Below the pieces are notes generated by a model that saw nothing but the letters and a program-made list of their open reading frames with translations, searched no databases and was not told where the DNA came from. Below are positions 1-5,363 of a stretch of DNA of 5,363 nt, piece by piece. The position numbers and the translations under genes are program-made. The number at the start of each line of letters is the position of its first letter. Position 1 is the stretch's first letter. Where the stretch lies: assembly GCA_012799115.1 (NCBI GenBank), contig JAAZLY010000306.1, positions 1-5,363 on the forward strand. The letters are read 5' to 3'. Source of the DNA: Bacillota bacterium. Lineage in GTDB: Bacteria; Bacillota; Limnochordia; Darwinibacteriales; Darwinibacteriaceae.

Positions 1-6
1 AGAATA

Positions 7-1344
7 ATGCTTGATACATTCCTTTCGGACTTTACTAGAGAAGCCAAGCAAGCCGGGATTGGCCGCCTAGAATTCTACATTAAAGAATGCGAAGACCAAA
101 CCGTCCAAGTGTACAAGCAAGAAGTGGAGCGGGTCAGCCTCTCCAGTGAAACATTGGTCTATATCGAAGGTGAATACCAGGGCTACAAGGGCTCAACCTT
201 TGTGGAAAGCGTTGGCACCGCTCGAATTGGCGAACATCTAGACCTCATTCGCCAGATTGCCACATACAACAAGGAACCCTTCCGGCCCAGACCTTCCCTA
301 TCGCAAAGCCTGGGAGTGCCGGAACGTGCACAAGAAGCCTCCAGCATCGACGAAATTGCTAGGTGGCTACGGCTCGCAGAACAAAGGGCCTATGATTCTG
401 ACAGACGAGTTGACAATGTGGGAACATCGTCCCATACAACGCATAGAGAAAGGATCACCCTTGCAAATGACCAGGGAGATCGCCTCGAGGATTTTGTCCA
501 GTTTGAGCAGGCGCGCATGTCTATCGTGGCTCGAGATGGCGATAAAGTGCAAAGTACGTTTGAGAGCCGGCTTGCCACATCCATCGCTCAGGAAGAACTC
601 ACTTCACTGGCGGATCAGGGTGCAAGGAAGGTCGTCTCCCAACTCGATGCCTCACCCGTGAAGACGGGACAGTATGCAGTCATCCTCCAAAATAGCCTGG
701 TCTGCGACTTAGTTCTGGCATTCTTGCCAGGCGTCTATGCAGACCGAGTGCAAAAGAAGATGAGTGTCTTGGCAGGCAAAGTGGGAACGAGGATTGTCTC
801 TCCACTCTTTCACTTGCTGGAAGATCCAAATCTTCCAGGGGGAATCGTAACCCGTCGCGTTGATGACGAGGGGACACCGACAGAAGGTAAGTCGATCATT
901 GAGGAAGGCCAACTCACTACATTCCTGCATAATCTAGAAACGGCCCGTGCCCTTCAATTGCATTCCACCGGCAATGGGTTTAAGAACCTGTACCGTGAGC
1001 CACCTGCCATTGCGGCGACCAACCTCTACATCCCTGGCGGCACTCATACATTGGTAGATCTGATGCAGGAGATGCGGCATGGACTCTTGATCACGGACTG
1101 CGACGGTATTTTTGCAGGTGCAAACCCAGTATCAGGCGATTTTTCCCTGATTGCCAAGGGTTACCTCATCGAAGAAGGATCCATTCAGCGGGCGGTCAAT
1201 CAGATCACGATTGGCGGCAACTTCTATGAGATGTTGAATGAACTTCGTCTCATTGGTAGTGAATATGACACAGGCGGTTCCTTACATGGATTTATCCAAG
1301 CTCCCGCCTTACTTATCAACAAGCTCTTCGTATCTGGAATCTAA
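7..1344 (+). CDS. pmbA: PmbA/TldE-like subunit of TldD/TldE metalloprotease family
   Basis: This 445-residue protein is assigned to the TldD/PmbA family, U62 peptidase-type, on the TldE (PmbA) side. In characterised bacteria TldE pairs with TldD in a cytoplasmic protease that trims unfolded peptides, as in microcin B17 maturation and CcdA turnover. What is visible: an N-terminal domain (about 1-190) with the family's 'VERVSLSSE' stretch; a central LLEDPNLPGG segment followed by DDEG (residues 286-289) and an EEGQL turn; a C-terminal GANPVSGDFS motif near 371-380; and the terminal PALLINKLFVSG. These resemble PmbA closely. There is no HExxxH zinc motif, which TldD carries, so this is probably the non-metal-binding partner. 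Length matches PmbA (about 450 residues). Only six bases precede the ATG, so its ribosome site is out of view and an earlier in-frame start cannot be excluded. A tldD gene may lie just upstream, but this is inference. Confidence 0.9.
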   Translation: MLDTFLSDFTREAKQAGIGRLEFYIKECEDQTVQVYKQEVERVSLSSETLVYIEGEYQGYKGSTFVESVGTARIGEHLDLIRQIATYNKEPFRPRPSLSQSLGVPERAQEASSIDEIARWLRLAEQRAYDSDRRVDNVGTSSHTTHRERITLANDQGDRLEDFVQFEQARMSIVARDGDKVQSTFESRLATSIAQEELTSLADQGARKVVSQLDASPVKTGQYAVILQNSLVCDLVLAFLPGVYADRVQKKMSVLAGKVGTRIVSPLFHLLEDPNLPGGIVTRRVDDEGTPTEGKSIIEEGQLTTFLHNLETARALQLHSTGNGFKNLYREPPAIAATNLYIPGGTHTLVDLMQEMRHGLLITDCDGIFAGANPVSGDFSLIAKGYLIEEGSIQRAVNQITIGGNFYEMLNELRLIGSEYDTGGSLHGFIQAPALLINKLFVSGI

Positions 1345-1358
1345 CAATGATAGAAAAA

Positions 1359-1382
1359 CAGCCTGGGATTTTCCCCAGGCTG
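1359..1382. terminator. Hairpin terminator shared by convergent pmbA and pot operon
   Basis: A perfect 9-bp inverted repeat, CAGCCTGGG (1359-1367) and CCCAGGCTG (1374-1382), encloses a 6-nt loop. Read on the minus strand, the stem is followed at once by five T residues (1358-1354), a good intrinsic terminator for the potABCD transcript, 24 nt after the potD stop. Read on the plus strand, it begins 14 nt after the pmbA stop and has an A-tract before the stem, but the downstream CTACTTTACTC is a poor U-tract. Termination of pmbA is therefore probably weaker. The convergent gap (1345-1406) holds nothing else recognisable. Confidence 0.85.
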
Positions 1383-1406
1383 CTACTTTACTCGACAATA
1401 TCTTAT

Positions 1407-2480
1407 CTATCTCAGTTTAAACTCCAGATAGATGTGTTCGTACTCATCCAGCACCCGATCCACACCAATGTAGAAACTGGCGTTCTCCAATACTTCGTCA
1501 GCTAGGTTGAGCATCGGATTGTTCTTGAAATCCTCTGGCAAAAACTCCTCAGCTGCCTTGTTGGGGCTGGTGAACTTGGTCAAATCAGCGATGCGAGCAG
1601 CAACTTCAGGTCTCATAATAAAGTTCAAGAACTGGTATGCTCCCTCTTTGTTCGGTGCTTCCTTCGACATCACCCAAGAGTCAATGAAAATGGGCACGCC
1701 TTCAGTTGGAAATACTGGTGCAAGGTCAGCTCGAGCCTGGACTCCCTTTACGGCCTGGTTGGAGTACATAAATCCAGCAACTGCTTCCCCGTTAACCAAG
1801 GAATCCTCTGGTGTGTTGGTCTCAAACCGCATAATGTTCGGTTTGAAAGCAAACAGTTTCTCCCGGGCTTCTGCAACCTTCACTGGATCTGTCTCGTTGT
1901 AGTCATAGCCGAGGGATTTTAGGACGACTCCGATAACCTCAACCGACCAGTCAACGATGACGACATTGTTGACCAGCTCTTTTTGCCATAAATCGTGGTA
2001 GCTCGTAATGGGGTTGGCTCCTAAAGCCTTCACTCCATCAGGATTGACTAGCAGCAACGAGATGGAAACAGCATACGGAATTGAGTATTCGTCCGTTGGA
2101 TCGTAGTAGGCACCGTGATACACAGGATTGATATTTGCGTAGTTTGGTAGCTGATCCTTATCCAGGACTGCTAACATGTCTGTTTGTCTGAGAATGTCGA
2201 CCATGTAATCTGTAACGACTGCAAGATCATATTGGCCAGGATTTGCTTCAAGGAGCGACTGCATATCTTCGTTAGACGTTACTTCTTTGTAGTTTACCTT
2301 GATGCCTGTTTCGGCTTCAAACTCGCTGATGATGGCCCGAGGAATGAAGTCCCCGCCCCATGTCATAAGGTTGATTTCACCTGCTGCCTCAGCTACATCA
2401 CCCGTATAAAAGACCGCTGCCAAGGCAAAAAGAGCGATCATGAAGACTCCAACAACGGTACTAAATCTTTGTCTTTTCAC
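1407..2480 (-). CDS. potD: Polyamine ABC transporter substrate-binding protein PotD
   Basis: This 357-residue protein is an extracytoplasmic solute-binding protein of the spermidine/putrescine (PotD, COG0687-type) family. It should capture a polyamine and hand it to PotB/PotC. Residues 1-33 form a Sec signal peptide: KRQR, a hydrophobic core at about 8-24, then a likely cleavage site after AEA. There is no cysteine, hence no lipobox. The mature part starts with INLMTWGGDFIP and keeps family landmarks: TGIKVNY (58-64), YSIPY (132-136), NKEGAYQFLNF (277-287) and a C-terminal YEHIYLEF like the YEEYYQKL end of E. coli PotD. By eye, pocket positions W41, D44, Y92, E181, Y239, F265 and D267 match polyamine-contacting residues, but the equivalent of E. 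coli Asp168 appears to be W178. Substrate preference is therefore open. The start is GTG, fixed by a strong AAGGAGGAG site inside the end of potC. It is the last gene of the operon, 1 nt after potC. Confidence 0.93.
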   Translation of the reverse strand: MKRQRFSTVVGVFMIALFALAAVFYTGDVAEAAGEINLMTWGGDFIPRAIISEFEAETGIKVNYKEVTSNEDMQSLLEANPGQYDLAVVTDYMVDILRQTDMLAVLDKDQLPNYANINPVYHGAYYDPTDEYSIPYAVSISLLLVNPDGVKALGANPITSYHDLWQKELVNNVVIVDWSVEVIGVVLKSLGYDYNETDPVKVAEAREKLFAFKPNIMRFETNTPEDSLVNGEAVAGFMYSNQAVKGVQARADLAPVFPTEGVPIFIDSWVMSKEAPNKEGAYQFLNFIMRPEVAARIADLTKFTSPNKAAEEFLPEDFKNNPMLNLADEVLENASFYIGVDRVLDEYEHIYLEFKLR

Positions 2481-2481
2481 T

Positions 2482-3270
2482 TTAAATCTCCTCCTTCGGT
2501 TGTTTCTTGTTGAATAATTGACTTAAGCCGACGACGAAAAACATGCCTAGCAAAATCAGAGTGCAGAGAGCATTAACCTTTGGAGTAACTCCTACGCGCA
2601 TCATCGAAAAAATATGCACAGGTAGAGTTGTAGTTCTGGGACCTGACATATATGTTGAGATTATCACATCATCCAGGGACATGGCAAGGGCTAAGAGCGA
2701 AGCAGTGATGATGGAGGGTGTTACCAAGGGTAAAATTACCGTCCGGATCATCTGCCAGGTAGTCGCGCCTAGATCTCTCGCAGACTCCAGGATTGAGCGA
2801 TCGATTTCCTTTAGACGAAGCTGTACCATGACGTATACATAGGGTACACAAAACAAGGAATGCGACAAGACAAGGGTAACGTGCCCAAAGGGTAGCCTGA
2901 GAGCATTAAAGAAAATAAGCAAAGCAATTCCTAGGGCAACCTCCGGAACAAGCAGGGGCAGAATCATCATGCCCTGAATCGCCTTCTTCATTCTCTCTGT
3001 CACCCACATCGAAATCACAGCGCTCGCTGTACCTAAGATCGCAGACAGCACAGCGGTGACGAGCGCCACCTGCATACTCACCCTAAAGGCTTCGACAATC
3101 ACCCTATCTTGAAACAATACCCGATACCAATCGAGGGTGAAGCCAGTCCATTGGGCCGTTGAAGGGCTGGCGTTAAAGGAGTACAAGATTACGCTCAGCA
3201 CTGGCAAGTATAAGATTACGAAGAACAGTGACAAGTAAAAGCTGCTGAATCTGCTCGTCTTCCGTGTCAT
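2482..3270 (-). CDS. potC: Polyamine ABC transporter permease PotC
   Basis: This 262-residue inner-membrane permease is of the binding-protein-dependent transport type (BPD_transp_1 fold) and should pair with PotB to form the polyamine channel. About six hydrophobic segments can be seen: roughly 9-31, 64-90, 100-122, 130-150, 182-200 and 232-252. The cytoplasmic EAA loop that docks on the ATPase is at about 161-185, with LESARDLGATTWQ followed by LPLVTPSI. The stretch SLDDVIIS at 198-205, then TTLPVHIFSMMRVGVTP and VNAL, is highly characteristic of PotC rather than PotB. The length is normal for the family. The ATG overlaps the potB stop as ATGA, with a GGAAGGA site 8 nt upstream. The potC stop is 1 nt before the potD start. 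The N-terminal RKTSR suggests a cytoplasmic N-terminus. Confidence 0.95.
   Translation of the reverse strand: MTRKTSRFSSFYLSLFFVILYLPVLSVILYSFNASPSTAQWTGFTLDWYRVLFQDRVIVEAFRVSMQVALVTAVLSAILGTASAVISMWVTERMKKAIQGMMILPLLVPEVALGIALLIFFNALRLPFGHVTLVLSHSLFCVPYVYVMVQLRLKEIDRSILESARDLGATTWQMIRTVILPLVTPSIITASLLALAMSLDDVIISTYMSGPRTTTLPVHIFSMMRVGVTPKVNALCTLILLGMFFVVGLSQLFNKKQPKEEI
2488..2496 (-). promoter_or_regulatory. Strong ribosome binding site of potD
   Basis: On the minus strand AAGGAGGAG stands 7 nt before the GTG at 2480 and lies inside the last codons of potC. It is the best Shine-Dalgarno match in the operon. This fits the usual need for more binding protein than membrane components, and it fixes the GTG as the start. 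Confidence 0.8.
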
Positions 3271-4115
3271 AGAAATAATCCTTCCCTATCATCCTTCGCA
3301 ACCCTGCTGTAGACAGAGATAACGACCAAAACGACAAGAATCATGGCGACGGAGAACGCCGCAGCCAAGGGCCTGTTTCTGCCCCTGGTTACCTGGGTAT
3401 TGATTAAGTTACCCAAGAAAATGGTATTACCACCCCCAAGTAGGTCAGAAACATAGAACATACCCAGGGCTGGAATAAAGACAAGGGTGAAGCCCCCTGC
3501 TACACCCGGTATGGTCAAGGGGAGCGTAATATTAAAGAAGGTCTGTCGTTTATTTGCTCCCAAGTCGTAGGAAGCCTCAAGCAAAGACCGATCGAGTTTG
3601 TCGACAGAGTTAAAGATAGCCACAATCATAAACGGAATCAACATGTAGGCTGTGCCAATGAGTGTTGTGCCAAACTTATACATCATAGAAAGAGGTCGAT
3701 CAATGAGACCTAGACCCAGGAATACGTTGTTGACAATGCCTGAATTACCCAATAAGATCATCCAGCCATAGGTCCTCAAGAGGCTAGATATCCAAAATGG
3801 AAGCATAATTAACCCAATGGATAGCGCCCTCTTCTTCGTGCTCAGGTTAGCGGTAATATAGGCTACAGGATAGCCAACGATCATGGTCACGAGACCTGTG
3901 AGAAAGGCCAGCAGTAGAGAATTGAGAAAGACCCTTAGGTAAATGGGGCTAAACACCCTTTGGTAGTTCTGTAGGGTGAATTGAAAGACGATGGTTCCTA
4001 ACGAGTCTCTGGACAAGAAGCTTAGGACGAAGACAAAGATCAAGGGAATTCCTACCAATAGGCCGATCCAAACGAGAATGGGTACAGCCAGAATATTCCG
4101 TTTCAGGGTCTGCAT
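3267..4115 (-). CDS. potB: Polyamine ABC transporter permease PotB
   Basis: This 282-residue multi-spanning permease is the partner of PotC in the PotABCD importer. Hydrophobic segments fall near 8-34, 63-88, 97-122, 150-170, 203-224 and 249-270, giving the six helices expected. The EAA coupling loop is at about 179-204, with LEASYDLGANKRQ followed by ITLPLTIPG, and should contact the PotA dimer. Other PotB-type landmarks are LPFWISSLLRTYGW (105-118), IPALGMFYVSDLLGG (214-228) and NRPLAAAFSV (247-256). The start ATG lies 1 nt after the potA stop and is preceded by AAGGAGAGG, which is embedded in the end of potA. The final TGA overlaps the potC ATG. Such spacing implies one mRNA and translational coupling. 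Length and motifs are normal, with no sign of a frameshift or truncation. Confidence 0.95.
   Translation of the reverse strand: MQTLKRNILAVPILVWIGLLVGIPLIFVFVLSFLSRDSLGTIVFQFTLQNYQRVFSPIYLRVFLNSLLLAFLTGLVTMIVGYPVAYITANLSTKKRALSIGLIMLPFWISSLLRTYGWMILLGNSGIVNNVFLGLGLIDRPLSMMYKFGTTLIGTAYMLIPFMIVAIFNSVDKLDRSLLEASYDLGANKRQTFFNITLPLTIPGVAGGFTLVFIPALGMFYVSDLLGGGNTIFLGNLINTQVTRGRNRPLAAAFSVAMILVVLVVISVYSRVAKDDREGLFL
3279..3285 (-). promoter_or_regulatory. Ribosome binding site of potC
   Basis: On the minus strand GGAAGGA lies 8 nt before the potC ATG at 3270, inside the last codons of potB. The ATGA overlap of stop and start favours reinitiation by ribosomes finishing potB. Confidence 0.65.
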
Positions 4116-4116
4116 G

Positions 4117-5217
4117 CTAAACCTCTCCTTCTACCCCAGAATCTTCGAGAGGAAGCAAAATGGCTCCATGTTCTTCCCACACTACATAAACTGAATCCCC
4201 GGCCTCACAGTCGCAATCAGTTTTTTGATACTCCACAGCCGTAATCACCTTATCGGCAACTTGGATCTGAATACGAATCTGGGATCCAGCATAATGCACC
4301 GATAGGACTTCTCCCCTCAAGGCATTGGGTACTTCGCCGCAGGAGACACGCATTTTATCCATGTGAATAGCGAGGAGAGCTTCTTCGCCAGCTACCATGT
4401 GATGCCGCTTGGAGTTTCTAACCTCAACCACGTCTTCACCAAATTGAACTCGGGTAGAGGCTTCTCCGACATCTAGAACCTTCACCCGAATCATGTTGCG
4501 GTCTCCTATGAAGGTGGTCACAAAGAGATTACTCGGATTATTGTAGATCTCTCTAGGGCTTCCAAGTTGCTGCACTTGACCTTGATCCATGACCACGATC
4601 CGATCTGACATGTTTAGGGCTTCTTCCTGATCATGGGTCACATAGACAAAGGTCGTTCCGGTCTTTCTCTGCAGTTGGGCCAGCTCGGTTTGCATGTGTT
4701 TTCTCAGCTTCAGATCGAGCGCGCCTAAAGGCTCATCTAGGAGCAAGATCGAGGGTTCATTAATGAGGGCTCTGGCGATGGCAATCCGCTGTCTCTGTCC
4801 ACCGGACAACTGATGGGGCATACGTTTTTCGTAGCCAAGCATTTGCACTAGATCTAGGACCTTACTAACCCTGTCCTTAAGCTCAGCTTCCTTCATCAAC
4901 TTCTTCACTCTCGGACCGTAGGCAATATTGTCATAAACATTGAGGTGCGGGAAAAGTGCGTAGTTCTGAAAAACAGTGTTCACGTTGCGCTTGTTCGGAG
5001 CAATGCCCTTGATGGAGCTACCATTAAGCAAGATGTCTCCCGAGTGGACATGCTCCAAACCGGCAATACATCTCAAAAGGGTCGTTTTACCGCAGCCAGA
5101 TGGCCCTAGCAGCGTGAGAAACTCCCCTTGTTCTATGGTGAAGGACACATCCCTGAGGACATGAACATCACCAAAGTATTTGTTAATATTAACCAGAGAA
5201 AGTAATGGCTGTCTCAC
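4117..5217 (-). CDS. potA: Polyamine ABC transporter ATP-binding protein PotA
   Basis: This is the ATPase that powers the PotB/PotC channel. Counted from the GTG at 5217 it is 366 residues long. All ABC motifs are intact: Walker A GPSGCGKTT at 38-46, the Q-loop glutamine at 84 (VFQNYALFPH), signature LSGGQRQR at 137-144, Walker B ILLLDEP at 157-163, D-loop GALD at 165-168 and the switch histidine at 195 (VTHDQEEA). A C-terminal TOBE-type regulatory domain occupies roughly 240-360, as in PotA and other CUT1/polyamine/iron-type ATPases; the downstream pot genes identify it as PotA. An in-frame TTG at 5247 would add ten residues. I reject it because no Shine-Dalgarno precedes it and it lies only about 10 nt after the predicted transcription start. 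The GTG has GGAAAGGGG 6 nt upstream and gives the usual family N-terminus. First gene of the operon. Confidence 0.93.
   Translation of the reverse strand: MRQPLLSLVNINKYFGDVHVLRDVSFTIEQGEFLTLLGPSGCGKTTLLRCIAGLEHVHSGDILLNGSSIKGIAPNKRNVNTVFQNYALFPHLNVYDNIAYGPRVKKLMKEAELKDRVSKVLDLVQMLGYEKRMPHQLSGGQRQRIAIARALINEPSILLLDEPLGALDLKLRKHMQTELAQLQRKTGTTFVYVTHDQEEALNMSDRIVVMDQGQVQQLGSPREIYNNPSNLFVTTFIGDRNMIRVKVLDVGEASTRVQFGEDVVEVRNSKRHHMVAGEEALLAIHMDKMRVSCGEVPNALRGEVLSVHYAGSQIRIQIQVADKVITAVEYQKTDCDCEAGDSVYVVWEEHGAILLPLEDSGVEGEV
4122..4130 (-). promoter_or_regulatory. Ribosome binding site of potB
   Basis: On the minus strand AAGGAGAGG lies 6 nt before the potB ATG at 4115, within the last codons of potA. 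It supports this ATG as the potB start. Confidence 0.7.
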
Positions 5218-5223
5218 ATAAAG

Positions 5224-5232
5224 CCCCTTTCC
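5224..5232 (-). promoter_or_regulatory. Ribosome binding site of potA
   Basis: On the minus strand GGAAAGGGG sits 6 nt before the GTG at 5217. An ATG overlapping that GTG one frame off is followed directly by a stop (ATGTGA), so it cannot be the start. This site decides between the GTG and the upstream TTG. Confidence 0.65.
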
Positions 5233-5263
5233 AAGCTTGCGCAACAATGATGGGTTTAAAATT

Positions 5264-5292
5264 AGTATAGTTTAATCAATGTTATATGTCAA
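5264..5292 (-). promoter_or_regulatory. Sigma-A/sigma-70 promoter of the potABCD operon
   Basis: On the minus strand a perfect -35 box TTGACA (5292-5287) is followed by a 17-bp spacer and the -10 box TATACT (5269-5264), one mismatch from TATAAT. Transcription would start near A5257-A5256, giving a leader of about 40 nt before the potA GTG. The leader is too short for any known riboswitch class. This is the only convincing promoter seen for the operon. Confidence 0.85.
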
Positions 5293-5310
5293 AGTATCTG
5301 TACGTTTAGC

Positions 5311-5342
5311 GATAGCGCGGCAAGAATTGCCTTCGCCCTATC
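5311..5342. repeat. Imperfect 32-bp dyad upstream of the pot promoter
   Basis: The outer arms GATAG and CTATC (5 bp) and the core GGCAA-GAA-TTGCC at 5319-5331 are perfectly inverted. Between them is a GC pair, one mismatch and a 3-nt asymmetry. The centre is about 68 bp upstream of the predicted pot start site and the right end reaches toward a possible divergent -10. No T-tract follows on either strand, so a terminator is unlikely. It may be a regulator-binding site, but the regulator is unknown. Confidence 0.4.
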
Positions 5343-5355
5343 AGGCACAAAACAC

Positions 5356-5361
5356 TATAAT
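5356..5361 (+). promoter_or_regulatory. Possible -10 box of a divergent gene
   Basis: TATAAT on the plus strand, pointing out of the window. At an 18-bp spacing the -35 position reads TTCGCC, a poor match. If real, the promoter would be weak or activator-dependent and its -35 would lie inside the 5311-5342 dyad. The gene it might serve is out of view. Confidence 0.2.
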
Positions 5362-5363
5362 GG

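Noticed and set aside
257..661. 134-residue plus-strand reading frame inside pmbA
   Set aside because: It overlaps the well-supported pmbA gene in another frame, has no recognisable domain, and its composition looks like a frame shadow.
1507..1902. 131-residue plus-strand reading frame antisense to potD
   Set aside because: It lies entirely opposite conserved potD coding sequence and resembles no known protein; a shadow of the minus-strand gene.
2184..2513. 109-residue plus-strand frame with several cysteines, antisense to the start of potD
   Set aside because: It is the complement of the potD signal peptide and N-terminal region; the cysteines have no regular metal-binding spacing.
2543..2842. 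99-residue plus-strand frame antisense to potC
   Set aside because: It is fully opposite the conserved PotC EAA loop and TLPVHIF region; no promoter or ribosome site supports it.
5232..5244. Overlapping palindromes CAAGCTTG and TTGCGCAA in the potA leader
   Set aside because: They are short 8-bp palindromes without a loop, so no stable hairpin forms; the leader of about 40 nt is too short for a riboswitch, and such palindromes are common by chance.
5218..5363. Possible riboswitch, small RNA or attenuator upstream of potA
   Set aside because: The promoter gives a leader of about 40 nt, there is no terminator-like hairpin with a T-run, and no conserved RNA motif could be recognised.
1..5363. 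Mobile element, CRISPR array, tRNA or defence genes
   Set aside because: All substantial coding space is explained by pmbA and potABCD; no spaced direct repeats, transposase or integrase motifs, or tRNA-like cloverleaf were seen.

Overview
The window holds five protein-coding genes in a convergent arrangement and looks like ordinary bacterial chromosome. On the plus strand is one gene of the TldD/PmbA (TldE) family, complete or nearly so. On the minus strand is a complete four-gene polyamine ABC-transporter operon, read in the order potA-potB-potC-potD. A bidirectional-looking hairpin terminator sits between the two units, and a promoter region fills the right end. Strong purine-rich Shine-Dalgarno sites (AAGGAGG type), GTG starts, very tight gene packing, a near-consensus sigma-A/sigma-70 promoter and moderate base composition would fit a Bacillota-like bacterium. 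The sequence alone does not fix the taxon.

Left part (7-1344, +): a PmbA/TldE-like protein, the partner subunit of the TldD/TldE protease. It lacks the HExxxH zinc motif of TldD, and no tldD is visible; if present, it probably lies just off the left edge. Positions 1345-1406 are the convergent intergenic gap. They carry a perfect 9-bp GC-rich stem, with a T5 tract on the side that serves the minus-strand operon.

Centre and right (1407-5217, -): PotA is the ATPase, PotB and PotC are the two permeases, and PotD is the extracytoplasmic solute-binding protein. Gene junctions are 1 nt, a 4-nt ATGA overlap, and 1 nt, so translational coupling is likely. PotD should capture a polyamine outside the membrane and deliver it to the PotB/PotC channel, driven by a PotA dimer. 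PotD has a plain Sec signal peptide without a lipobox cysteine, and its ligand pocket is only partly conserved relative to E. coli PotD, so the exact substrate is uncertain.

Right end (5218-5363): TTGACA-17 bp-TATACT directs the operon. Its predicted start site places the potA start at the GTG at 5217 rather than at an upstream in-frame TTG. Further upstream is an imperfect 32-bp dyad, and a lone TATAAT faces outward at the window edge, hinting at a divergent neighbour and a shared operator.

I found no evidence of a novel system, mobile element, CRISPR array or RNA gene. The points worth a second look are modest: PotD anchoring and specificity, the potA start, and the upstream dyad.
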